Assembly (NCBI RefSeq): GCF_007655135.1
Contig: NC_045129.1
Coordinates: forward strand, 14,234,274 to 14,298,273
Length of the DNA: 64,000 bases
Source: Punica granatum
Taxonomy: Eukaryota; Streptophyta; Magnoliopsida; Myrtales; Lythraceae
Direction of reading: 5' to 3'
The notes beneath the pieces were generated by a model. That model made no database searches, was not told where the DNA came from, and was given only the letters and a program-made list of their open reading frames with translations. Shown piece after piece: positions 10,975-22,671 of the stretch. Numbering within the stretch: the stretch's first letter is position 1; every line of letters begins with the position of its first letter. The translations under genes were made by a program, and so were the position numbers.

Positions 10975-11145
10975 CATGGGGTTTAACCTAATGGTTAAGG
11001 AGAAGCTCATGTATCAACTCGATCTCGAGTTCGAAACCCCTTAGAGTCACTAGAGTGTTTTTAGCGTAATTACCCGCTTCGCGCGTTGCTGGGAGTTCAT
11101 GAAGTCCTGGGGATTATTGACCTTTGAAGTACTCGATTAATTTAA
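10975..11145 (+). mobile_element. tRNA-derived SINE head (family 3)
   Basis: Plus-strand ACCTAATGGTTAAGGAG (A box) is followed about 35 bases later by CTCGAGTTCGAAACCCC (B box, GGTTCGANNCC type). The spacing and motifs are those of a tRNA-like pol III promoter. The sequence between them does not fold as a functional tRNA by eye, so I call it a SINE. Confidence 0.55.
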
Positions 11146-11605
11146 TTCATGAAGAGAAGATTAGTGTATTTATTCATAACTCCACATAAAATTGACCTTT
11201 CAATTTCAGTTGAATGAATTTTTACTATATATTATTAGTATTATATTCAATGAATTTTCAATATTAGTTTATATTATTTTTATGGAGTGATATAAAATTA
11301 AAGAAATTTTTGAAAAATAAAATATTTTTTCGATAATTGAAAAGAATATCTTGATATACTAGATAACTGTATTCTAAATATTCTTTAAGTATTGCATATC
11401 TCTCCAGTTTGGTGCCGTTTATGATTAATAGAGGATTACGGAGTAAGGTTTGCATCTACAAAGAATGAGGGATGAGGAAGACATATCGAGAATCAAAGCG
11501 CATGAAGAACATGAGGGTCCTCAAGCTGTAAACTTGTAAAGTATTGGACGAGGTTAGAAGGGGGAGAAAGAGTTTCAAGTGACTTTCTTCTATCTAAAAA
11601 TTAGG
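11146..11605. other. AT-rich intergenic
   Basis: No coding or structural feature seen. Confidence 0.3.
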
Positions 11606-12840
11606 ATAAAATATACTCACATCCCTTGAGGTTTTTCTTTATGACAATCCATCACATTCTTAAGCAAAATAAACACTTCACTTAATTGACCTTGTTGACT
11701 TGATAAGATCAACTTTTTTGGTCCTCATGCTTTATTTGTTTTTCACTTTCACCCTAATTCTTTTTTCTTTTGAATTATTCTAATATTTAACATACGCAAT
11801 TTATCAACTTTGTTCTTACTGTTTCAATTTTAGATAGACTTATTTGATGTGTAATATTTTGAAAAAAAACGAGATTGGAGAAAAAGAAGAGTACTTGTGA
11901 GCACCCGTTGAGACTCTCAATGGTTTGGAGCAATGGTTTCTGTTGACAAGGCATCGACTCCTCAAGATCGATATCCAAACTGCTAGATTGGACAATGAGA
12001 AATCATGCCTACTAGCAAACAATATTTAGTGAATAAAAATATTTAAATAAAATTATAAAGCATGACAATATCGTATGGGGCATCCATTATAACTGTCTTT
12101 TAAAGTCCTCAGTGATCTAGGGTGGGTTACGGTTGCCCCTCCAATCTCCCCTAGCCCCCATCACCCTGCACAAGCACCCACCGTAGAACACTGTCCAATA
12201 GTGGCCCAATGACGCACCAAGGTGGTGGTAGTACCATCCATCTCCTACTCCTTATTGACTTTTCTTTTTTTATTTATTAATTTTTAAATATTAATTTTAT
12301 TATTCATGAAAAATTGCATTGCAACAAATTTATACACGAAACTTATGTGCCACAGTAAATGCCACCAAAATTCCGAATAACTCACAGATGATCATTTTCA
12401 CAGTTTATAACTTTGGGTGGTGGTGTGATTGCCAACAAGGCCTTCATCCTAATACTGAGATTTTAAAGGTGATAGACGATCTCGTATAGCGTCGCAAGTG
12501 TTCTTTTCATATCTTATCTATATTTTCTTAATTTTTTAAAAAAATCTAATTCGCAAAAAAATTGCATGTCAATAGATTTAATGGTGATTGAAACTATGAT
12601 ACCAAAACATGGTCTAACTGTGTCATCTTAAGGACAGTATTGAACAAAAAGATAAATTAGGACAAAATCGAAAAATAAACTAAAGATTAATGAACCAAGA
12701 TATTTTTTCTCTATTAGGTCAATATGATCAATGGGGCAAAATATCAATTTTTCCATTAACAAATCGGTGGAGGGTCTATTTGGTTGAGAATGGGGTGAAG
12801 TGCAATTAAGCAAAATCTCAATGGACGGAAAAGTATGTTC
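11606..12840. mobile_element. long-TIR non-autonomous element (same family as 31545-32089)
   Basis: The left arm begins AGGATAAAATATACTCAC and contains CATCCCTTGAGG. The right arm, reverse-complemented, carries the matching ACTTTTCCGTCCATTGAG and TGCACTTCACCCCATTCTC. Both arms continue for about 200 bases as diverged inverted copies, including the block GACCTAATA with AAATTGATATTTTGCCCC. The interior is non-coding. Family resemblance to the element at 31545-32089, which has a 9-bp target duplication, points to a Mutator-like MITE. Arms here are old and boundaries approximate. Confidence 0.55.
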
Positions 12841-12847
12841 TACCTAG

Positions 12848-12849
<2 letters not shown>

Positions 12850-12881
<32 letters not shown>
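12850..12881. repeat. (TA)n microsatellite
   Basis: Uninterrupted TA dinucleotide run of about 16 units. Confidence 0.95.
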
Positions 12882-12885
<4 letters not shown>

Positions 12886-13580
12886 ATCCAAATATAAATA
12901 TAGATTTGGAAAAGTGTTTTACTTAGTTGCTCAATAATTTTTCTTTTTTTGGTCCAACATTTTGATTTGATATTATATAATTTATTTGTTATTTCAGAAA
13001 ATAAAAAAGTATTTGAGGAAAAAAGGGGAATTTTCATCAGCTAAATTATTTAATGCTATCCACATGGTATGTAACTCGTGTAAAATTTTCTGTCACGTAC
13101 AGATTCCATCTGTTTCACTATTTGTCTAAAAATTGTATCATACATACACCTAAAATGCATGCATGTATATAGTACATACAAGAATTTACTTGAAAATTTT
13201 CAAGTAAATTACTTATAAGGCAAGTAAATTATATAAATGGCAAGAATAATTTTCGGCTAAATACAAGTATTTTATTTGCAGGAAGTGTTTTGAAGTCCTA
13301 GTTTTGGAGAGAAGGTATAAACATGGCTCAAGGACCTCATTTGAATCTTTTTGATTGAGGCACTTTGGAAGTTTCATAAATGTGTTTCAATTAGGCGAAT
13401 ACAAAGTTGTATAGTTAAGTTTGAGATTGCACTTGTGTTTGTTTAACAGTGTGGATATATATATTTGATATTATCATTATGGGTAAAGTATAGTTTGCTC
13501 TGAATGATCATGTATAAATACTCTTTCGGTTTCTCCATTTCCCTCTCACTTCCCATTAGATGCTCGATTTTAAGTCCATC
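12882..13580. other. AT-rich intergenic left of the LINE
   Basis: No gene recognised. A short inverted repeat TACTTGAAAATTTTCAAGTA lies at 13187-13207. Confidence 0.35.
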
Positions 13581-13595
13581 AGGTTTTATATGCTT
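13581..13595. repeat. target-site duplication of the LINE, left copy
   Basis: AGGTTTTATATGCTT is repeated exactly at 18500-18514, directly after the poly(A) tail of the element. Confidence 0.9.
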
Positions 13596-13889
13596 TACGA
13601 CCCATAGAATGACCTCCCACCACCTCAGGTTGCTGCCGTCCCTGACTCTCCCCCTCCAAACACTCCCTCAGGTGCACCTGACACCGAACCCAACGGTTCT
13701 CCGCACACCCCCTACCTTTCCCCCAAACCTCCAACTCACAGAGGCGACACCGCTCCCAAGAAACTGAAATTCAAAATCATCTTCAACATACCTGACAATC
13801 TTGCAGCTTTAGCCCCTGATTTTGACCTCCAATCTGACATTGAGGATGGAGCCGTTGCTCAAACATCTCCTCAATCCCCCCTAGCTTCT

Positions 13890-14318
13890 GTGTACGATAG
13901 GGAACTGAAGAATCCCAGTGATTTGGACCTTTGCTCCGGTCCACTCCTAGAAGGAAAAGCCCAGAAAGACGGGCCTGAAGAGGAGGCCGAAGGAAGCCCA
14001 TCTCAGCTGGGCCGAGCCTGGGATTTTACTGGCCAGCAAAGCAGCCCAATGGACTCCCTCTACTTGGGAATCACCAGCAGCCAGGCCCACGATTACTCCC
14101 CAACGGGCCCAATTTATCCGGCCCATTACTTGCCTAACTTCCCTTTCCCTTTAGCCAACGCTGTTTTCTACAACCCACTCACCAGGAAAAGAAAAATTGA
14201 ATTTCCTACAAAAGAGCTAGTTAAACGAGCTGCTCCTTACACCGCCCCCCCCCCCCCCCCCCCACAACAGAATGGCAATATCCCCATGGCAGCAGCCCGA
14301 TCTGCTCTATTACGTTGA
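13890..14318 (+). pseudogene. LINE ORF1 C-terminal remnant
   Basis: About 140 residues rich in Pro, Ser and Glu, with a polyproline run from a C14 tract near 14246. It lies directly before the endonuclease start. No RNA-recognition or CCHC motif is visible, so its identity rests on position alone. Confidence 0.45.
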
Positions 14319-14396
14319 GGAGATGGAAGATGGAGACACCCCCGATGACATCCAAATGGCCGAAGAGGTGGGCCCAAGCATGCCCCCAACTTACCC

Positions 14397-15083
14397 ATGA
14401 GTCTCCTCGCTTGGAACTGTCGGGGAATGGCAGGAGATCTGATAGTTCGCGCATTGAGACTCCTCCAAAATAAACACCAGCCCGGCATGATATTCCTATC
14501 CGAGACTAAAATTAATTCTGATCGATGCAAGAAGCTAGCTCGGCGATGCAAGATGGACGGTATTTTCTCGGTGGATGCTACAAAATCAGCAGGAGGACTA
14601 TGCTTGCTTTGGAACACGGAGCTCAAGGTACAAATCCTCCAACACTCTTCTCATTATATCCACGCTATCATTGATCATGCTATTTTACCTGCCTCTTGGT
14701 GTGTAACTTGTGTATATGGCCCCCCATATGCTCACTTAAAGCATAATTTCTGGGCTGGCCTAGCCAACATTGCTACTGATATTAAACGCCCTTTGCTGCT
14801 TGTTGGCGATTTTAATGAAATTTGCTCTAGCAATGATAAGAGGGGCGAAAAACCTTTTGTTTCCTCAAGCCGCCCCTACCTTGATGATTTTATGAGCCTC
14901 TCGGGCTGCATTGACCTAGGTTTCAGTGGAAATCCTTTTACCTGGAGAAATAAACAATCTGGGCTTGCTCATATCAAACAAAGACTTGATCGTGCTATTG
15001 CAAATGATGAATGGCGTCTCTTGTTTCCTAAAGCTGGTGTTTTGCATCTGCCTAGCCTTAAATCTGATCATAACCTATATTAG
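14397..15083 (+). pseudogene. LINE ORF2 endonuclease domain
   Basis: Starts MSLLAWNCRGMAG and shows the exonuclease-endonuclease-phosphatase landmarks in order: LAWNCRG, FLSETK, VTCVYGPPYAH, GDFNEI, FSGNPFTW, QRLDRAIAN and the terminal SDHN with the catalytic Asp-His. This domain nicks target DNA for target-primed reverse transcription. The frame closes at a stop right after SDHNLY, and homology resumes in another frame at 15095, indicating a frameshift. Confidence 0.9.
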
Positions 15084-15094
15084 TCAAGCTTTGG

Positions 15095-16867
15095 ATGGAA
15101 TCTACTAAACGCCCTAAACCTTTCCGTTTTGAAGAAGCTTGGACTCGCGATCCAAGCAGTAATGAAGTGATTCAAAATGCCTGGAATTTCGAAATAAATG
15201 GCTCAAAGGCTTACCAATTTTCCTCCAAACTTAAAATCATGAAAAAGGATTTGAAAAACTGGAACAAAAATTGTTTTGGCCTTTGTGATACTAAAATTGC
15301 AGGTATCATTGAAGAACTTGATGAGCTTCAGCGTGATATTCCAAATCCTGTTACTAAACAAAGGGAGGACTCTCTGCTTGCTGAGCTTGATGAGATTTTA
15401 CTAAGGAAGGACTTAATCTGGCACCAAAATCTCGGGAACTATGGCTAAAAAATGGCGACAGAAACTCCAAATTCTTTCACCTCTCCACCATCATCAGACG
15501 GAGGACAAATCATATCGCCGCTGTAAAGGGAGAAGGGAATCAATGGATAGAAGACCCTGAGAGCATCGGAGAATATTTCCTTAAAAACTTCAAGGACCTA
15601 TTCACCTCAACTTCCCCTACCTTCCCGGAAGACCTTGAAGGATTAGTGGAACCTATCATCACGAATGAAGAGAACATCCTCCTTACCTCCACCCCATCCC
15701 TTGAAGAGATCACCCATGCCCTAAACTCCATACCAAATCTCAAGGCGCCTGGACCAGACGGCATCCCTTCATTAGTTTACAAACACTACGGCAACATCAT
15801 CAAGCCACTCCTCACATCGGCAGTCCAAAGCTTCTTCATCTCTGGAAAAATCCTCAAGGAATGGAACAACACCTTCATCACCCTTGTTCCCAAATCCAAA
15901 AAGGCTTCCACCTTTAAGAATTTCCGGCCTATAAGTCTCTGCAACGTCTGTTACAAAGTTATATCCAAAGTCATCGCAGAAAAGCTCAAACCCCTACTCC
16001 ATAAACTAATCTTGCCAAATCAGATTGCCTTCATTGAAGGAAGATGGATTAATGAAAATGGCCTTCTCGCACAAGAAATCATCCACACAATGAAGACATC
16101 AAGGGCTCGAAAAGGCTGGGTCACCATGAAGATTGACTTAATGAAAGCCTTCGACAAGTTAGAGTGGAGCTTCATAATTACAGTACTCAAGCAATTTGGC
16201 TTTCATGATAAATTCATCAGCTGGATACACCAGTGCATCTCCACCTCCGCAATGTCCATTCTCATAAATGGGTCACCACACGGATATTTTTCCCCAAAAA
16301 GAGGTCTAAGACAAGGTGATCCAATCTCCCCCTATCTTTTCGTCATTTCCATGGAGATATTGTCTCGTCTCATGTATAGGGCTGAAGAGCAAGGAGCCAT
16401 TAGAGGAATCCAAATCTGCAGAGGCGCGCCCAAAATCTCTCATCTAATGTTCACCGATGACCTACTAATTCTTGCAAGAGCAACCACCACTGATACAAAT
16501 AACGTCAAGAATATTCTTGATAAATTCTGCTCATGGTCGGGACAAGAGGTCAACCTCGCAAAATCAGGAGTTTACTTCTCAAAGAACACTCCAGCCGCTT
16601 CTCGCAGAGATATCAAAGATGCAATGAATGAAAAAGCTCAAAGAAGACTCCCGCTACCTTGGTAACCCATTCCTTGTCAAGAAGAAGCGAAAAGATTCCT
16701 TCCAATTCATTATTGATAAAATCAAAAACAAGTTATCCTCTTGGAAAGCTAAATCTCTATCTTGGGCGGGAAGGGCTACATTAGTGAACTCAGTTATCTC
16801 CTCAATCCCCATATACACAATGTCCTTATTTCGGCTCCCTAGATCAACTCTCAATGAAATTGACTGA
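15095..16867 (+). pseudogene. LINE ORF2 reverse transcriptase domain
   Basis: A linker (KRPKPFRFEEAW) leads to the fingers (LKAPGPDGIPS), LVPKSKKASTFKNFRPISLCN, KIDLMKAFDKLEW, GLRQGDPISPYLF and the catalytic HLMFTDDLLIL. The active-site box reads FTDD where plant LINEs usually have FADD. Frameshifts near 15440 and 16640 split the domain, and a stop at about 16865 ends the last piece, so it is a pseudogene. Confidence 0.92.
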
Positions 16868-17002
16868 GCTACAAGTCGATTCTGGTGGGGGAACTCAAAA
16901 GAAATAGGACATACCTTCACACCAAAAAGCTGGGCCGCTCTATGTTAGCCTAAAGCATCCGGAGGCTTAGGCTTTCGAAGGGTTGAAGACTCCAATCGCG
17001 CC

Positions 17003-18466
17003 ATGCTTTCCAAAACGGCTTGGGCCCTCACCTTTAACTCAAATAGCCTAGCCTCGCGAGTGATGAAGGCCAAGTATGGGAGTCCCCTAGCACCCTCCCA
17101 ACGCACTCCAGCTTCCACTTCAAGCATTTGGAAAGGACTTCTATGGTGCAGAAATACACTTCTGGTAGGTACGTGTTTCTCCATTGGGAATGGCAGTTCC
17201 ACCTCCGCATGGCACGACCCTTGGATCCTAGGTAATCCGTCCTTTAAACCTATCCCGAGTATAGGTATACAAGCCGAACCAGACACCAAAGTATGTGACC
17301 TAATGCTCTTCCATCCCAAAAGATGGAACACCCCTCTGCTCCTGAATCTCTTCGATCAAGGCACGGTAAGAAATATCTTGAAAATCCATATCCCTCTAGA
17401 AGATTATGGTGATTCAATTGTATGGACTCCGTCCTCTTCAGGCTCGCACAGTGTCAAATCTTTCTATCTTCTAGACCAGCACCACAGATTCAACACCACC
17501 CTGACCACAAACCGGAAAAAGCTTTGGAGCTTAAAGATTCATGACCGCCTGAAAATCCATTTATGGAGAGTTGCTAGTGAATGCCTCCTCTGGTTCTCTC
17601 AAAGCGATGCTCCTTGTCCGCTTTGTCGTACCAGCTCCGATAACTTTACACATCTCTTCCGAGAATGCATCTTTTATCGTGTTGCTTGGAGGGAATCACC
17701 ATGGGATATATGCGCTGAAGCAACCCCATGCATAACATCTACTGATATTGTCAACTTCATTGCGAATCCTCCTGTTTCCATTTCTCGCCATTTGACTAAC
17801 AGCTTACCTTTCTCTCTTTATGGTTCCATCATTTTATATCATCTCTGGTCTCTAAGAAATGATGTCTTATTTGCAGGACGCATTGCTGACCTATCCGACT
17901 GCCTTTGCAGCATCAGACGCGCTTTCACAGAATACAACACCTGTCAGTCACCACTGCCTCATTTTGAGCCCAATTCGGGATCTGGCCAACGTGAAGAGGA
18001 AGCAGGCAGTCTCTCTGAAGAGTGGAACTTCATACACACTGATGCTGCATGGACCACAGAAAACGCTACCCTTGCAGGAACTTGAAGCCAACCAAACATG
18101 CCCATATCACACTCATGGATTTCTAAAGCAGAAACGGCTTCTCCTCTGCAAGCTGAAGCCCGAGCAGTCTTGCTCGCAATCTCCATGGCGCTTGACCAAG
18201 GATGGCGAAAGATTTGGATTAGGTCGGATGCCCTACTGCTAATCGACGCTATCATCTCTCCGCATCGCTCCCCTTGGGAAATCAAACCTTTAGTCTCCGA
18301 TATCGTTAGATTATTAGTTCTTTTTTGGGACTGGAAATGTACTTGGACTCCACGCTCGGATAACTCTCAAGCTCATGACTTAAGCGTACTTGGCAATAAG
18401 TCAAATTTTCCTTCCTTTTGTATGTTTGAGGGTTATCCAAAGCTCGATGTACCTTTTATGCATTAA
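17003..18466 (+). pseudogene. LINE ORF2 C-terminal region: zinc-binding RT domain and RNase H
   Basis: The first frame (17003-18085) contains the RT-associated zinc-binding region: LKIHDRLKIHLWRV, then CPLCRTSSDNFTHLFREC with its Cys/His pattern. RNase H begins IHTDAAW, is interrupted at 18083, and continues in the frame at 18098 with SPLQAEARAVLLAISMAL, IRSDALLLIDAI and a degraded AHDL end. RNase H removes the RNA template in this LINE group. Confidence 0.88.
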
Positions 18467-18499
18467 TACAACCCCCTATCTTATTTATCAAAAAAAAAA

Positions 18500-18514
18500 A
18501 GGTTTTATATGCTT
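18500..18514. repeat. target-site duplication of the LINE, right copy
   Basis: Exact copy of 13581-13595, following the A run at 18490-18499. Confidence 0.9.
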
Positions 18515-18599
18515 CAACAAATTTAAAAAGTGATCAGCTATGCGTGGTTATGATCGGGATTAAGCTACTATTTGGTCCGGGTCATGACACAAATCCTTG

Positions 18600-19928
18600 A
18601 GCCAATGTGATTAGAAGCACATGGAAATTCCTAATTAAGTATCGGGTTAATGGTTCCATTGATCACTACAAAGCTCAGTTACTTGCTTAGGGTTTTCGGC
18701 AGAAACCAGGTATTGATTTCCATGAGACATTTAGTCCTGTGGTCAAGCCCTCTACTATTTGATTAATTCTTGCCCTTGCTCATTCTTCATCCTGGGATAT
18801 TAATCAATTAGATGTTAAAAATGCATTCCTTCGTGGCTATCTCAATGAGGAGGTCTACATGCGTCAACCCCCCGGTTGCATTCATCCTTTATTTCCTAAC
18901 CATATATGTCATCTTCACAAATCCTTATATGGTCTGAAGCAGGCGCCTAGGGCAAGGTTCACCTGTTTTAGCACATTTCTTCACTCCCTTCGGTTTGTTT
19001 CCAGCCCTATAGATTCCTCTCTTTTCATATATCAAAATGGCTAGCGCACCATCATCCTTCTACTATATGCAGACGACATTACTCTCACTGGTAGCTCTCC
19101 TTCCCTGCTAAATTGCTATGTCAAAATTTTATCCGATGAATTTGCCATGAAGGACCTTGGCCCCTTACACTTCTTTCTAGGTGTTCAGGCTAACCGCAAC
19201 ACTGGTACTCTCTTTGTCTCCTAGCAAAAATACATTTATGTTGTGCTTGCTTGGTTTGGCTTAGACAAGTCTACTGTAGTTAAAACTCCCTTATTGTCTC
19301 GTAGCAATCTATCATTGAGTGATGGAGAATTATTAGCCGATCCCTCTGAGTATAGGAGCATGGTTGGTGCCTTATAGTACATAACAATCAATCCGCTTGA
19401 CATTTGTTTTGCTGTGAATTTGGTTAGGCAGTTTATGCATGCTCGTCGAACAAATCACTTGCAAGTTGCCAATAAATTTTGCTCTACCTCAAGGGCACCA
19501 TCTCGCATGGTCTAGCGCTTTGCAAGTCTTCGTTAGGTCCAATCTTATCTCCTGATGCTCCAAGAAGTAGCCCACGGTATCCAAAAGCTCCACTGAGGCC
19601 GAATACTGAGCTCTATATTGCAGTGACATTGTGGCTTCCTCAATTACTCTCCGATATTGGCCGTCACACTCCAAGTTTGGTCATTGTCTGCTGCGACAAC
19701 ATCAATGCTACCTATCTCGCCTCTAATTCGGCACAACATTAAAGGTTTAAGCACATTGCCGTGGATTACCACTTTGTTCGGGAGAGATTACAACATGGGG
19801 ACCTTCATGTTCGCTATGTTCCGACATCAAGACAACTGGCGGACATCCTTATGAAGAATTTTTCGGTGTCTCTTTTTCATTCCAACCATTGTAATCTGTT
19901 AGTGTCTACGCCCCAACAAATTGAGGGG
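18600..19928 (+). pseudogene. Ty1/copia pol remnant (reverse transcriptase and RNase H)
   Basis: Order across shifted frames: [76 protein letters not shown], then the RNase H end FKHIAVDYHFVRER and DLHVRYVPTSRQLADI. Together these identify a copia polyprotein C-terminus. It has many stops and at least three frame changes. A polypurine tract (TTGAGGGG) at 19921 precedes a TGTATTAAAATAT that looks like an LTR start at 19929. Gag, protease and integrase are absent; the sequence left of the LINE shows no matching part. Confidence 0.9.
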
Positions 19929-20001
19929 TGTATTAAAATATATTTTGATATATCATTTTCTAATATAAATCATTGTGTATCGAGACACCTCCATGTACCA
20001 A

Positions 20002-20004
<3 letters not shown>

Positions 20005-20043
<39 letters not shown>
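20005..20043. repeat. (TA)n microsatellite
   Basis: About 19 uninterrupted TA units inside the presumed 3' LTR remnant of the copia copy. Confidence 0.95.
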
Positions 20044-20046
<3 letters not shown>

Positions 20047-22224
20047 GTCAAGATGACCTTATTGGGTCACGGCCTTAATCACTCACACCTCTAATGTCCA
20101 ACTTGAAGAACGAAGACCCGTGCACGGATGTTGGAACGCTAATAAATGATAAAACTCATTAAAAAAATTAACTAATGCGCAACTAGGTGTAAACTTATTC
20201 AATTTAGTCAATAATGCTTGTCAAAACATTAAAACTTTAGCAATTCTAAGAATCGTTTTACGAAAAGAGAAAAACTTCGTTGAAGGTAGCAATTAATATC
20301 ATCTCATCAAACTATGCATGCAATATATCTATGAATACCATTTGCTCTTCTCATTTTTGCACTCTTCATCCGCCTACTCTCGGAGAACTATTTCGGTTAC
20401 ATTTATTGTGCAAGAGAAACATGGGTGGTAAGGGTGATTGAGGCAATGGCAGTGGTGAGGGTGTCAGGAAAGGCAATGGTAGTGGTGGCCGCAGCAGCGA
20501 CGACGGTGACAACAACAGAGGCTCGGGAATGATGGTCGCTATGGACAGTGGTGGATCGTCTTACATATTAAAGGATGCGTTTCGGAATCCACAATGATGC
20601 TTTCCATGACTCCACGGAAAAAAACAATGGTAGAGCGAAAGAAATATTGAGTCCTTGCTTAGAAATATACGTACTACGACCCGTATATGTTATGGAAGTC
20701 TAACTAAATAAAAGTTTAGTGACATATATATGTGTGTGTGTATATATATATATATAATATGAAGTTTTGATTAGTCTAACTATGCATATTGGGCAATAGA
20801 TCGTAGATATATATGACATTACAAGCAACTATTCTTAAAAGTACTCAAACGCGAAAGGATGATAATTGTGGCTATTTACTACTTAATAATAATTTGAATA
20901 TTTTAATAGAATCTTTAATTTCAAAAGTAATTAAGAGATTTTCTTGAAAGGTCAAGAGGTTTTTAGGAAATTTAAGAATTTTTTCATTTTTTATGTTATC
21001 AATAAATACATTTAGAAATTCTTAAAGTTTTTCTTTGATGGTGGATAGAAACCAATATCACTAAACGAAATGGTACTTTCACCCTAAAAAAAAAGAAGAA
21101 ATGATGATTTTCAAAATAAGTTTATACTTATATATATACATATATATATTATCCTTGTCTGTAGATACATATAATTAAGTTTGACTAAAATCCTAACAGA
21201 AAAAAAACTTTGACTAAATTAGCATTTTAGAATAAACTAACAAATATTGGTAACATTAAAAAGAACTATCTCTAAGTAAGGCAAACCACACAATGTATTC
21301 GATCATAACGTAAATTACTTAATAAAAATACAAACTCAATTTATATTATTTTAAACTGAAGCATTTAAGTTCTTAAAAAAATTTATTATTGTGCAAAAGA
21401 TGTAAAATTTTAGCAACTAAAGTATCTTATGCAATTTCAATATTAAAAATAAAAAGTTCTTTTGAAGAAAAAAAATTAATTAATCACCTTAATTTTGATT
21501 AAAATAATTTTATTTAATTAATCTTACTAAATCTATTATCTATTGCATATATAAAAGTGTGAAGCCACATTTGTGTTTCTCGATTTTTTATAGTACATAT
21601 TCCGCTCATTCAATGCATGTGGACAATCCTGTAATCTCTATTGCAGCCTTTAAATGCATGTGAAAAATATTTTAATTAATACCTCTTAATTATTCAAAAA
21701 TATGACACTTCAATTTAATGGTGGCTTTTCATCAAAGATGATCATCCAATTGAATAGTGCCTTTCTGGAGATTAAATGATAGAATTTTCTTTTCCATTTT
21801 TTAGATTCTTTTTAAAGAAAAACTTATTTCTTTAGTAAATTGCATTTTTTTTCCATTTTTACCTCATAAAATCTTCAATCAAATAATCAAATATTTCATT
21901 TTCGTATGTAAAATTTTTATGTTTAATTTTAGGTTACATGCTATACATCACAAATATTATGTGATATTACTACATATCTTTCAAATAATCTTAAACTAAC
22001 AAATTAATCGAACTTATAATATATATACAGGTTTAATATAACCAATTGCAAGTTTTGAAATTGAATAATATATTAGATTGGCCAAAACTATAAATTAACA
22101 TGCCCTTGAGTTCAACCAATCTTACTAGATCTATTGACCATTATGAAACTAACAGATATTAATTCTTATAAAAAATAAATATCAGCTCGATTTGATTCTC
22201 TGAAAATAGATAGGAAGTGGTTAA
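20044..22224. other. AT-rich intergenic
   Basis: No gene recognised. A short Gly/Ser-coding stretch at 20420-20580 (GGCAATGG/TGGTGG triplets) has an early in-frame stop. Small TA/TG runs lie near 20726-20758. Confidence 0.4.
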
Positions 22225-22293
22225 GTCTATCTATCTATCCATCTATCTATACCCTATCTATCTATCTATCTATCTATCTATATATATATATAT
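22225..22293. repeat. (CTAT)n/(TA)n compound microsatellite
   Basis: Tetranucleotide CTAT repeats with small interruptions pass into a short TA run. Confidence 0.95.
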
Positions 22294-22671
22294 CTCCCTT
22301 CGCCCTGCCTCTGCCTCGTCACCGCTTTGTAATTTTCACATCCTCTTTTCTCTACAAGCGAACTCCAGATATGCACACCATTCATGTTTCTTTTTTATTT
22401 TTTATTTCTCCAGTTTATTCTTAGACATGCACTGCTGCCATTTCTTCCTTCCCTGAACATTTTGCTTTCGTCTTCCTCCCAATTACAATTTGCATTACTG
22501 CAATATCGACATTGACGCGTGGCCATAGCACTATGGAGCACCTAGGCTTGATTGTTCGTAGCGCTTGTGGTCAGCCAATCTCGGTTCAGGTATGCGCCCC
22601 ACTTTCCTTGACGCCAAGTTGGTTTGTGTGTTTTTAGAATATTCAATGCAAATGCCCGCAAGGTGACTCGA

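Larger units (their letters stand above)
13596..18499 (+). mobile_element. LINE (non-LTR retrotransposon), 5'-truncated and decayed
   Basis: A 4.9-kb insertion bounded by an identical 15-bp target duplication and ending in a run of A. Order on the plus strand: a proline-rich tail of an ORF1-like protein (to about 14318), apurinic-type endonuclease, reverse transcriptase, zinc-binding RT-associated domain, RNase H, poly(A). This is the plant L1-type layout with RNase H. The ORF1 part lacks any RNA-binding or zinc-knuckle motif, so the copy was probably truncated at its 5' end on insertion. ORF2 is broken by frameshifts near 15080, 15440 and 16640 and by stops near 16865, 16947 and 18083, so it cannot move itself. 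An exact target duplication with a damaged ORF2 suggests a moderately recent insertion. Confidence 0.95.

Noticed and set aside
10975..11040. Functional tRNA gene
   Set aside because: A and B boxes are present but acceptor and anticodon stems do not pair by eye; better explained as a SINE head.
20420..20580. Glycine-rich protein
   Set aside because: The ATG at 20421 meets a stop after six codons; triplet-rich DNA only.
22533..22589. Possible short exon MEHLGLIVRSACGQPISVQ ending CAG|GTATGC
   Set aside because: Looks like a spliceable exon just left of the truncated copia copy, but the next acceptor-like site beyond the LTR (near 24685) leads directly to a stop, and no homology was recognised.
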